Below are positions 16,038 to 24,439 of a stretch of DNA of 64,000 bases, in pieces. A model generated the notes under the pieces. It was not told where the DNA came from and did not search any database. It was given only the letters and a program-made list of their open reading frames with translations. Position 1 is the first letter of the stretch. Every line of letters begins with the position of its first letter. The translations under genes were made by a program, and so were the position numbers. Source of the DNA: Fen-1364 sp049515135 (lineage in GTDB: Bacteria; Spirochaetota; Spirochaetia; SZUA-6; Fen-1364); the NCBI GenBank assembly GCA_049515135.1, contig JBEKUJ010000018.1, positions 8,579 through 72,578 on the forward strand. Direction: 5' to 3'.

Positions 16038-17555
16038 ATGCCGCGGTCCGACGAGCACGCCTACGAGGCCCTGATCCGCGAGTCCGAACGGATCCTCCAC
16101 GACGCCAGGGTGATGCAGGAGCAGAACCTCCCGTCATCTGCCCTCGATACTGCAGCGCAGGGCCGGCAGGAGCTTGCCTGGCTGCAGGCCGCGGAGGCAG
16201 AGAGCGCCGACGGCTACGCGGAGATCAGGATTTCAGAGGACCGGATGATGGCTGCCGCCGCCTTCTACCCGCCGGTCGGAGCAGGGAAGCAGATCCAGTT
16301 CATCGAGGTTCAGGAGCTCGTTGTTGCCAAAGGACTGCGCTTCGGAATCAACTGGGACGCAATCAAGTCTTCCATCCTGGCATGCAATACCTCGCGAAAG
16401 GCGCTGGCCGGTGTCGAGGTGGCACGAGGCCGCAGGCCCTCGGATGAAGCCCCGCCGAGCCTGGACGTGGAGCCGTCCCTTCTCAAGAAGGAGACCGCGG
16501 AGAGCCTCGAGGCCCAGGCGGTGGATTTCAAGTCCATCAGCCCTTTCCGGTTTGTGAAGAAGGGAGACATTCTGGCCCGCATCACGCCCCGCATCGAAGG
16601 CGTGGCCGGCATCGACGTGATGGGCGCGGTGGTGGCTTACGGCAAGGCTCCCGGCAAGTCGCCCAGACCCGGAAAGAACACGGTTGTGGAAGGCGACAAG
16701 GTTGTCGCCCAGTGCGACGGACGGTTCATGAAAGGGGAAGAGTCGTTCTGGGTGAGCGAGGTCCTTGAAATCCACGGGGACGTGGACTACTCCACCGGAC
16801 ATATCGATTTTGCCGGAGATGTCATTGTGCAGGGCCAGATCAAGCAGGGATTCAAAGTGAAGGCGGGCGGGTCGCTGACCTGCGCCAAGCTCATAGATGC
16901 CTCCGAAATCTCTTGCGGGGGGGACCTGGAAACCGGCCAGGGGATCCTGGGCAGGATGCAGGGCACGGTCAAGGTGGGAGGCCGGGTGCGGGCAAAGTTC
17001 GTCGAGAATTGCTACGTGGAGGCGGGCGGGGACGTGCTGGTGAGCACGGGCTGCCTCAATTCGGTCATCAGCACCCTCGGCGCCGTCACCACGGGTCCAA
17101 AAGGCGTGATCATCGGCGGGAAGCTGTACGCGCAAAAAGGCGTGTCGGCATTCCAGATCGGAAGCACGGCCGGCGTCCGCACGGAGATACACTGCGGCGT
17201 GGACTACCGGGTGCAGCAGAAGCTGGCCTGGATCAGGGACAAGAACATCGAGCTGGCCTTGAAGCTCAAGCAGGTGGAAACGACTCTTGCCTCCAAGGGG
17301 GACAACAAGCGCCTGGCGGAGCTGCGGGACAAGCTCAAGACCGCAATCAGCAGGATGAACGACTCGGCAAGGCGCATCATTGCGTCCCTGGACAAGAACG
17401 AGGATGCGGCAGTGACGGCAACAGGGGAGATCCACCACGGCGTGTTCGTGGAGATATGCCACGTGCCGCTTGTGGTTTCGCAATCCCTGAGCAGGGTCCG
17501 CCTGACCCTGGACAAGAGCTTCGGAGTCGTGTCACCCGAGAGGCTGGGGAAGTGA
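16038..17555 (+). CDS. DUF342/FapA family protein
   Basis: This 505-residue protein has the DUF342 (FapA, flagellar assembly protein A) architecture. It includes FVKKGDILARITPRIEGVAGIDVMG in the middle, then a long right-handed beta-helix of hexapeptide-like Gly-rich repeats (EVLEIHGDVDYSTGHIDFAG, VIVQGQIKQGFKVKAGGSL, through GVIIGGKLYAQKGV), and a coiled-coil region at about residues 395-460. The first 90 residues are divergent. FapA relatives affect flagellar number or placement in other bacteria; the role here is inferred. It follows the receiver gene by 6 bp, which suggests joint function. Confidence 0.82.
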   Translation: MPRSDEHAYEALIRESERILHDARVMQEQNLPSSALDTAAQGRQELAWLQAAEAESADGYAEIRISEDRMMAAAAFYPPVGAGKQIQFIEVQELVVAKGLRFGINWDAIKSSILACNTSRKALAGVEVARGRRPSDEAPPSLDVEPSLLKKETAESLEAQAVDFKSISPFRFVKKGDILARITPRIEGVAGIDVMGAVVAYGKAPGKSPRPGKNTVVEGDKVVAQCDGRFMKGEESFWVSEVLEIHGDVDYSTGHIDFAGDVIVQGQIKQGFKVKAGGSLTCAKLIDASEISCGGDLETGQGILGRMQGTVKVGGRVRAKFVENCYVEAGGDVLVSTGCLNSVISTLGAVTTGPKGVIIGGKLYAQKGVSAFQIGSTAGVRTEIHCGVDYRVQQKLAWIRDKNIELALKLKQVETTLASKGDNKRLAELRDKLKTAISRMNDSARRIIASLDKNEDAAVTATGEIHHGVFVEICHVPLVVSQSLSRVRLTLDKSFGVVSPERLGK

Positions 17556-17576
17556 CGAAGAGATCCCCAGGGCTCT

Positions 17577-20276
17577 CTAGGCATCCAGGACGTCACGGAC
17601 GAGCGTCAGAAGATCCTCAGCCTTGAACGGCTTGCCTATGATTCCCTGCACGTCGAGGTGCTCAACCTCCCGGGAGTTCTTCGAAGGAGGGAGCCCGCTC
17701 ATAATGACGACCGGAACGTGGCCGTGCGCCTTGCGAAAGGCGCTTACCATTGCAGCTCCGCCCATGGAAGGCATGTCCAGGTCCGTCAGGATAAGGTGGA
17801 TTGGCGAATCCAGGCCCTGCGCCACGGTCTCCAGCGCCAAGGTCCCGCTGTTTGCACTGATGACTTTGTAGTCGTAGCTCTCAAGGATCTGCCGGGTGAT
17901 CTGGAGGATCGACACGTCGTCGTCGATCACAAGGATGGTCTCTCCCATTCCCAGGGGGATGGCCAGGCCGGGCTCATCCGCCTCCTGTTTCGCAGCCTCG
18001 GCAACGGCCGGAAGGAATACGTCGAACTGGGTCCCGCTCCCCTCTGCGCTCTTGAAGAGGATGACTCCGCCGTGGCCTCGCACGATGGAATCGACGGTGG
18101 ACAGCCCGAGGCCGGTTCCCTTGCCCTTTTCCTTTGTCGTGAAGAATGGATCGAAGATCCTGTCCTGGATGCCCGCCGGGATCCCCGCGCCGTCATCGAA
18201 GACGCTGAGCACGACGCAAGGGCCCGGCTTTGCCCCGGCGTGCTCAGTGGCCATCTTTGCCGTGATTGTTCCCGCGCGCGCTCGTATCACGATGTTCCCG
18301 CCGTTCGGCAGGGCGTCGCGGGAGTTCACGCAGAGGTTGATCAGGATCTGGTGCAGCTGCGTGGCATCCCCGAGAACGAGAGGGAGGTCCTTCGGAACGT
18401 CGGTGGTGATGGCGATGTTCTTCGGAAATGATTCCCTCAGGATCCCATCGATTTCCCGCGTCACATGCCGCAGCTGGAGGGGCACCAGCTCGCCTTCGCT
18501 GCCGCGGGCAAAGGAAAGCATCTGGCGCACGATCTCGCTTCCCCGCTGAATGCTTGTTTCGAGAATCTGCAGCATCTGCTGGTCGCTGGGCTCCGTGTAG
18601 CGTGTCCGCAGCATGTCCACGGACATCATCACGGGTGAGAGTATATTGTTCAGGTCATGGGCTATCCCGCTGGCCAGGGTGCCCAGGCTCTCCATCCTCT
18701 GGGTCCGGCGCAGTTGCTTTTCCAGCTCCCTCTGCCTGCTGATGTCCCTGTTGATGATCAGCCGTGCCTGCGGAAAGCCAGCAGTGTCCCGCACCAGGCT
18801 CCAGCGCGAATGGACGTTGATGATCGCGCCGTCACTGGTGCGCTGACGAAGCTCACCCTCCCATTCTCCCCTGGCCGCAAGGAGCCTTCGCGCTTCCTCG
18901 AAGCGGTCAATATCCTCGGGAACCACGAGGTCGGTTGTCGGCATCGAGCAAAGCTCCTCCAGCGAGTAGCCGTAGAGCTTCACGGCGGCCGCGTTGCAGT
19001 ACAGGAGGCGCTCGTCCGACCCCCGGACGATGATTGCATCCAGGGCAAAGTCCAGCAGACGCGCCTGTTCGGCGATCTTCTCCTCATCGCGTCGCCGTTC
19101 GGTGATGTCGGAAACCATCCAGATCGCGCCCGTGATTTTTCCCCTGGCATCACGGAGCGGCGCCGTGGAAATGCTGATATCGACTGGAGTGCCGTCGCGC
19201 CGGGCGCGCCGGCTTTCCACGTTGGTCACGGGGGTACCGGCAAGCGTCCGGGCGAGAAATCCCTTGAAGTCGCCTGCCTTTTCTCCAGGGAGGAAGGGAA
19301 TGGGCCCGCCCAACGTTTCAGCCCGAGTCCAGCCGAACATGTGCGTTGCCGCCGGGTTCCAGCTTTGCACTTTTCCCCGGGCATCGATGCTGATGATGGA
19401 AAGCGGGGAAGAATCGATCATGGCTCGCATGGTCTGCATGGAGGCGGCCAGCGCCTGCTTTTCCTTCGATATCTGCGCGCGAAAGTAGACGTTTTCAATG
19501 ACTGTCGGGAGCCTGCGCAGGTAACTGGCATCCTTGACCACGTAGTCTGCCGCCCCCAGACGCAGGGCCTGGACGGCTATCTCCTCGTCCCCCTGGTCCG
19601 CGGCCACGACAACCGGGACCGTGAGCTCCCCCTGCTCCCGCAAGACCTTCAGCAGTTCGATGGCGTTCGTCCCGCCAAGCCGGTCATCAATGAGCAGGAC
19701 ATCGCAGGAGGCGTGTTCTCCTGCGGCTCGTGAACCGACGAGCCTCCACATGACGTCCAGCGCGCTTCGCACCACCTCCAGGTGTATGTGAGGCGCGAAC
19801 CGTGAGAATTGGCGCAGCATCTGCTCCAGGTCCGGACTGCTGGCTGTCGCATAGAGAAGCCGCAGGGGGTTTGTCCGTTGTATTTGCTCCACTGCCTGTC
19901 GTGTCAGGGCGTCCTGTATCACGGCGGGCAGCCGCTGGAGGTAGTCTCCTCGCTTGACCATGAAGTCGTTGGCGCCGCTACGAAGTGCGGCGACCGCCGC
20001 CTCTTCCCCGCCGGAGCTCGTCAGCACCACAACGGCAATCGGGAGATGGCGGTCTCTCACCAGCGGCACAAGGGAAAGGCCGCTGCCGTCCGGCAGCCCC
20101 ACGTCCGCAAGAAGGACGTCATAGGGGGAGTAGTCCGGGTCGGCAGCTTCGAGCATCGTCCGGGCATCCGCAAGCGAGCCCGCCGTATCGATTTGCACGC
20201 CAGGCTCCGCCTCCTGGAGGGCCTGGGAGAGGAGCTCGACGTCCAGAGGATCATCCGCGACGTACATCACGCGCAT
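17577..20276 (-). CDS. Hybrid histidine kinase: REC-REC-PAS-PAS-HisKA-HATPase-REC
   Basis: A soluble 899-residue sensor kinase. Two receivers come first (MRVMYVADDPLDVELL with LLADVGLPDGSG; second with VLLIDDRLGG). Two PAS domains follow (IDSSPLSIISIDARGKVQSW at about 290; ALDAIIVRGSDERLLYCNAA at about 410). The HisKA box has the phosphorylatable His in LGTLASGIAHDLNNILSP. The ATPase has the N box LINLCVNSRDALPNGG, DDGAGIP and GKGTGLGLST. A C-terminal receiver has ILVIDDDVSILQ and ILTDLDMPSMGG. There is no membrane segment, so it senses cytosolic cues. It starts 3 bp after the stop of the upstream PAS kinase, so both are probably made together. Confidence 0.93.
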   Translation of the reverse strand: MRVMYVADDPLDVELLSQALQEAEPGVQIDTAGSLADARTMLEAADPDYSPYDVLLADVGLPDGSGLSLVPLVRDRHLPIAVVVLTSSGGEEAAVAALRSGANDFMVKRGDYLQRLPAVIQDALTRQAVEQIQRTNPLRLLYATASSPDLEQMLRQFSRFAPHIHLEVVRSALDVMWRLVGSRAAGEHASCDVLLIDDRLGGTNAIELLKVLREQGELTVPVVVAADQGDEEIAVQALRLGAADYVVKDASYLRRLPTVIENVYFRAQISKEKQALAASMQTMRAMIDSSPLSIISIDARGKVQSWNPAATHMFGWTRAETLGGPIPFLPGEKAGDFKGFLARTLAGTPVTNVESRRARRDGTPVDISISTAPLRDARGKITGAIWMVSDITERRRDEEKIAEQARLLDFALDAIIVRGSDERLLYCNAAAVKLYGYSLEELCSMPTTDLVVPEDIDRFEEARRLLAARGEWEGELRQRTSDGAIINVHSRWSLVRDTAGFPQARLIINRDISRQRELEKQLRRTQRMESLGTLASGIAHDLNNILSPVMMSVDMLRTRYTEPSDQQMLQILETSIQRGSEIVRQMLSFARGSEGELVPLQLRHVTREIDGILRESFPKNIAITTDVPKDLPLVLGDATQLHQILINLCVNSRDALPNGGNIVIRARAGTITAKMATEHAGAKPGPCVVLSVFDDGAGIPAGIQDRIFDPFFTTKEKGKGTGLGLSTVDSIVRGHGGVILFKSAEGSGTQFDVFLPAVAEAAKQEADEPGLAIPLGMGETILVIDDDVSILQITRQILESYDYKVISANSGTLALETVAQGLDSPIHLILTDLDMPSMGGAAMVSAFRKAHGHVPVVIMSGLPPSKNSREVEHLDVQGIIGKPFKAEDLLTLVRDVLDA

Positions 20277-20279
20277 GCG

Positions 20280-23009
20280 TTACCTCGCGGGCTGGCCGGT
20301 GTTTGCGGCCGGCAGCCACACGCGGAACGTTGCTCCGTTCGCCGGAGTGCTTTCCACCTCGATCCAACCGCCGCTTTCAGCCACCGTGCTCTGGCAGACG
20401 GCGAGGCTCAGGCCAATTCCTTTCACACGGGCCTGGCTGGAACCCGGCGCAGCCCATTCTCCCTTGGTAGTGAAGAAAGGGGTGAATATCCTGGGAAGGT
20501 TCTCCGCGGATATGCCGCACCCAGTGTCGCTCACCTCCAGGCATGCGTATTCCGGCTCGCCGCGGGTCGTAATGGTGATGGACCTCTTCTCGCAGCCGAT
20601 GAGCGCCTGGAGGGAATTCGTCATGAGGCTCGTGACGATGAACGACACCATGTCATGACTGGCCCGAACGCGAGGCGTCTCCCGGAAATCTGTTCCCAGG
20701 GAAACTCCGTCTGTTTCCAGCTCCCGGGAAAAAAGAGGAAGGATTGCCGGCACTGTTTCTTCCAGGGAAAGGGTTTCGTGCGACGACGCCGCTGCGCCGG
20801 TCAGTCCCTGGAGCCGGTCCGTTATGCCGACGGCGCGCTGCACACCCTTCAACGCCTCCTGGAGGTACGCCCGGGGGGTTGTCTGAAGGCCGCTGTCCTG
20901 GGCCAGGAGATCAAGGTACCCCTTGACTGCTGTATTGATGTTGTTGAACTGGTGCGCAATCCCCGCGGCCAGCGTGGCCAGGCTCTCCAGTCTCTGTGCC
21001 CGGATGATCTGGGCCTGCAGGGCCCGCTGGTTGGTGACATCGCGTGATATGCACGTGATGCCCACGATCTGGCCGGCAGGGTCCTTGACGAAAGAGATGG
21101 ACGTTGAAACATGGATGCTCTTCCCGTCCTTGCGCGTCACCGTGCCTTCCATGTGCACAGCGCTGCCTTCCTGCTGGAGCTTGTCCCTCAGAACGGGCTC
21201 CTGGCTCAGCATATCTGGCGAAAGAAGGGGATTGATCGATCTGCCAACCATCTCTTCGGCTGTGTAGCCGAAGACCTTTTCGGCGCCTTTGTTCCAGCTG
21301 GTCACCATGTCGTTGAGATCGATTCCTACAATGGCGTCGTTCGATGACTCCACCATGGCCGCAAGGCGCATGGTATTTTCCTCCATTCGCCTGCGCTCGG
21401 TTATGTCCCGGGATATCCCGAATGTGCCGAGTACCTCTCCGTTCTGGTCCAGCAGCGGCATCTTTGTGGATGTGACCCATGTGGAAGGACGGTCGGGCCA
21501 GGTCTCCTGTTCGACATCATCGATGAGGGGTTGGCCGGTCCGGATGATTCGCTGCTCGTCGTCGAATGCCTTCTGCGCGTGGTTCTGGGTAAAATAGTCG
21601 AAATCCGTCTTGCCCAGCATTTCGGCAGGATCTTTTGCGCCCATCGCCTTTGCGTGCGCCTTGTTGTTCAGGATGAACCTGCTTTCCCTGTCCTTGAAAT
21701 AGATATAGTCAGGGATGCCGTCCATGAGGGTCTGCACGAGCAGTCTCTGCCGGGAAAGCTCCTCTTCCGTCTTCCGCCTGTCTGTCACATCCTGCAAGGT
21801 CGCAAATGTTCCCATGAATCTGCCTGCGGGATTGAACCGCGAGACAGCCGTCAGCGCAACCCTGCGGGTTTCTCCGTCCGCCCGAATGATGGTGACCTCG
21901 TAGGAGCTGCGGTCCCCTTGTTTTCGACTGGCGATCTCCGACCTGACGCGCGCGTACTCTTTTTCGCTGAGAAAGTCCTTCAGGTTTTTTCCCCGGGACG
22001 CCCCGCGGGGCAAGCCGAAGATCTGACCGACGGCGGGGTTGGTCAAGGTGATCATCCCTGACTCATCCGAGATGAGGATCCCGACGCCCAGGTTTTCGAC
22101 AAGGGACCGATAGCGTTCCTCGCTCTGTCGCAGCGCTTCCTGCGCCTCCTTGAGGGACGTGATGTCCCTGCTCACTCCTACCAGGCCGGTGATCCCGCCT
22201 TCAGCGTCGAAAAGAGGCACTTTCGTGGTCAGGATCCAGTGCAGCTTGCCGGCCACCGGCTTGGGCTCTTCTTTGTTGACGAGCTTTCGGCCTTCCTGGA
22301 TGACCCCGCGCTCATCGGCTTCGAACTCCCGCGTCATTGCCTCAGGGTAGAAATCACGGTCGGTCTTTCCAATGAGGTTCTCCGGCTCCCCTGCCTGCAT
22401 GATCTCTGCCACGGCTTTGTTTGCCAGAACGAAGCGGCTCTCCCGGTCCTTCAGGAAGATCGCGTCGGGATGATTGTTGATGACTGCGCGCAGCAGGGAC
22501 CTCTCTTGCCGAAGTTCCTTCTCCAGCCGTTTGTAATTGGTGATGTCGATCACGTTGACCAGCATGTACTGGTACGCGTCATCTTTCACCGGGATGAAGA
22601 CCTTGATCAGCAGGTCCAGCCTCTTACCGGTGAGAGTCCTTGCGCTGCTCTCCTGTTCCACGCTGGTGCGGCCCTCGGCGACCGCGGTAAACAGCTCGAT
22701 GAAATTGTTGGTGGCCTCCGGGTCGAGGGTGATGTCGAGGGGGCCCAGGAGGTCCTTCCTGCTCTTCGCTTCATAGAGCCGGACCGTGGCTTCGTTCACA
22801 TCGACCACCCGGATGGCTCGAAGCCCTTTGCGAATCGCCGACGGGTGGGCGCGGAGGTACTCCCCAAGGTCGTGGGTCTTGCCGGTCCATTCTTTGATGA
22901 GCGCTCGGAGACCCGCGATGTCCTCTTCCCAGAGGGATACCGCTGAATGCTCGAAGATGCTGCGATGCTTGTCCGCCGCAGCCCGCGGCTCGCTGACGCG
23001 TTTGGCCAT
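20280..23009 (-). CDS. Multi-PAS sensor histidine kinase
   Basis: A soluble 909-residue kinase with about five PAS-type modules. The first is divergent (SIFEHSAVSLWEEDIAGLRALI), followed by AVINNHPDAIFLKDRESRFV, SLVENLGVGILISDESGMIT, TLMDGIPDYIYFKDRESRFI and AMVESSNDAIVGIDLNDMVT. The HisKA region has LESLATLAAGIAHQFNNINT with the phosphoacceptor His, and the ATPase has VTSLMTNSLQALIGCE, SDTGCGISAENLP and GIGLSLAVCQSTV. There is no receiver. Two PAS domains share the FLKDRESRFV/YFKDRESRFI segment, which suggests internal duplication. It follows glgC by 21 bp and precedes the hybrid kinase by 3 bp. Confidence 0.93.
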   Translation of the reverse strand: MAKRVSEPRAAADKHRSIFEHSAVSLWEEDIAGLRALIKEWTGKTHDLGEYLRAHPSAIRKGLRAIRVVDVNEATVRLYEAKSRKDLLGPLDITLDPEATNNFIELFTAVAEGRTSVEQESSARTLTGKRLDLLIKVFIPVKDDAYQYMLVNVIDITNYKRLEKELRQERSLLRAVINNHPDAIFLKDRESRFVLANKAVAEIMQAGEPENLIGKTDRDFYPEAMTREFEADERGVIQEGRKLVNKEEPKPVAGKLHWILTTKVPLFDAEGGITGLVGVSRDITSLKEAQEALRQSEERYRSLVENLGVGILISDESGMITLTNPAVGQIFGLPRGASRGKNLKDFLSEKEYARVRSEIASRKQGDRSSYEVTIIRADGETRRVALTAVSRFNPAGRFMGTFATLQDVTDRRKTEEELSRQRLLVQTLMDGIPDYIYFKDRESRFILNNKAHAKAMGAKDPAEMLGKTDFDYFTQNHAQKAFDDEQRIIRTGQPLIDDVEQETWPDRPSTWVTSTKMPLLDQNGEVLGTFGISRDITERRRMEENTMRLAAMVESSNDAIVGIDLNDMVTSWNKGAEKVFGYTAEEMVGRSINPLLSPDMLSQEPVLRDKLQQEGSAVHMEGTVTRKDGKSIHVSTSISFVKDPAGQIVGITCISRDVTNQRALQAQIIRAQRLESLATLAAGIAHQFNNINTAVKGYLDLLAQDSGLQTTPRAYLQEALKGVQRAVGITDRLQGLTGAAASSHETLSLEETVPAILPLFSRELETDGVSLGTDFRETPRVRASHDMVSFIVTSLMTNSLQALIGCEKRSITITTRGEPEYACLEVSDTGCGISAENLPRIFTPFFTTKGEWAAPGSSQARVKGIGLSLAVCQSTVAESGGWIEVESTPANGATFRVWLPAANTGQPAR

Positions 23010-23030
23010 GGCAATGTCCCTTCAGGAGCC

Positions 23031-24305
23031 CTAGATCACGGTGCCGGGGTTGAGGACCATGCCTTTGGGGATGACAATGATGCCATCCCTGATGGAGTGC
23101 GTGTCGAAGTCTCCGTCCCGACGCGGGATCGGATCGATCCCGATCCTGCAGTTGTCGCCGATGCGGGCGTTCTTGTCGATGATGGCCCTCTTGATGATGC
23201 ACCCCTGACCGATACCGATGTTCGGCTCCCCTTTGCTCGCTTCCTTGTCCTCCGCGGTCTCGTAGAAGTCCGCCCCCATGCAGACCACGCCATCAAGGCT
23301 GGCGCCGCTTTCGATGATCGTGCGGATCCCGACTATGGAGTTCGCGATATTGGCGTTGGTGATGATGCTCCCCTCTGCGGCAAGTGACTGCGAAATGGTG
23401 CTGTAGTTGATCTTCGACGGAGGAAGATCGCGCCGGTGCGTGAAGAGGGGTGCGTTCTCCTCATAGAGATTGAAGGCCGGGTTTATCGAAGCGAGGTTGA
23501 TGTTGGCCTCGTAGAAGCTCTTGATAGTCCCGATGTCCTCCCAATATCCGTCGAAGATGTACGTCGATATTTTCACTTTCTCGATGAGCGCCGGGATGAT
23601 TTCCGACCCGAAGTCCGTGAGCGCATTGTCGAGGGATTTCTTGAGCACCCCCGCGGAGAAGACGTAGATGCCCATGGAGGCCAGATACAGGTCTCCCACC
23701 TTGTCCAGCTCCTGCTGCGCCCTGATCTGCTCCGGTATGGCCAGGGCCGAGATGTCCTGGCTCCCGGGCGGCTTTTCGATGAACTTCGTGATCCGGTAGC
23801 TTTCGTCTGCCTGGAGGATGCCGAGGCCGGTCGCCTTGTCGCGCGTGACAGGGATGGAGGCCACTGTCACCTCGGCTCCCGACTCGATGTGGTTCTGGTA
23901 CATGTCCTGAAGGTCCATCCGGTAGAGCTGGTCCCCTGCCAGGATGACGTAGTGGGTGGGGGCATGGTCCTCGAAGTGCAGGAGGTTCTTCCGCACCGCA
24001 TCCGCCGTGCCCTGGTACCAGTCGCTGGATTCCAGGGTCTGCTCGGCCGCAAGCAATTCTACGAATCCCCGGGTAAAGGTGTCGAAACGATAGGTGTTGT
24101 TGATGTGTTTGTGCAGCGACGCGGAGTTGAACTGGGTGAGCACAAAGATCTGCCTCATTCCCGCGTGCATGCAGTTGGAAATGGGGATGTCCACGATTCG
24201 GAACTTGCCGCCGAAAGGCACAGCCGGTTTGGCTCGATTGGCGGTCAGGGGATAAAGCCTCTGTCCCTTTCCGCCGCCGAGGATAATCGAGATGATTTTT
24301 TCCAC
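23031..24305 (-). CDS. glgC: Glucose-1-phosphate adenylyltransferase
   Basis: GlgC makes ADP-glucose from glucose 1-phosphate and ATP, the first step of glycogen synthesis. Of 424 aa, the N-terminus has ILGGGKGQRLYPLTANRAKPAVPFGG, the nucleotide-binding signature. Also present are SDWYQGTADAVRKNL, LAGDQLYRMDLQ and GYWEDIGTIKSFYEANI. The C-terminus is a left-handed beta-helix (GCIIKRAIIDKNARIGDNC). The promoter lies at 24326-24354. It heads an apparent operon with two histidine kinases. Glucose 1-phosphate could come from the GH94 phosphorylases farther right; that link is inferred. Confidence 0.97.
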   Translation of the reverse strand: MEKIISIILGGGKGQRLYPLTANRAKPAVPFGGKFRIVDIPISNCMHAGMRQIFVLTQFNSASLHKHINNTYRFDTFTRGFVELLAAEQTLESSDWYQGTADAVRKNLLHFEDHAPTHYVILAGDQLYRMDLQDMYQNHIESGAEVTVASIPVTRDKATGLGILQADESYRITKFIEKPPGSQDISALAIPEQIRAQQELDKVGDLYLASMGIYVFSAGVLKKSLDNALTDFGSEIIPALIEKVKISTYIFDGYWEDIGTIKSFYEANINLASINPAFNLYEENAPLFTHRRDLPPSKINYSTISQSLAAEGSIITNANIANSIVGIRTIIESGASLDGVVCMGADFYETAEDKEASKGEPNIGIGQGCIIKRAIIDKNARIGDNCRIGIDPIPRRDGDFDTHSIRDGIIVIPKGMVLNPGTVI

Positions 24306-24325
24306 GCGCTGCCCCCGGGCCGGTT

Positions 24326-24354
24326 AGTGTACGACTCCCGGCTGCCTCGGTCAA
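24326..24354 (-). promoter_or_regulatory. glgC promoter
   Basis: Minus-strand TTGACC (24349-24354), 17 bp, TACACT (24326-24331), 20 bp upstream of the glgC ATG at 24305. Confidence 0.6.
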
Positions 24355-24357
24355 GGC

Positions 24358-24415
24358 GCGGTCCGCCCGGGACCGCCTGAACGGTCTTTGCGCCTGCGCC
24401 CCCTCATGGTACTAT
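24358..24415 (+). promoter_or_regulatory. Hairpins and possible promoter upstream of mrfA
   Basis: A perfect 7-bp hairpin GCGGTCC/GGACCGC (24358-24376) overlaps an alternative 5-bp one, GACCG/CGGTC (24371-24386), so only one can form. Just after them TTGCGC (24388-24393), 16 bp, TACTAT (24410-24415) is the best mrfA promoter candidate. If that promoter is used, the hairpins are not transcribed and would act as DNA sites. Weak evidence. Confidence 0.3.
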
Positions 24416-24439
24416 TGTCAGGGCGGCAGGGAGGGGCGA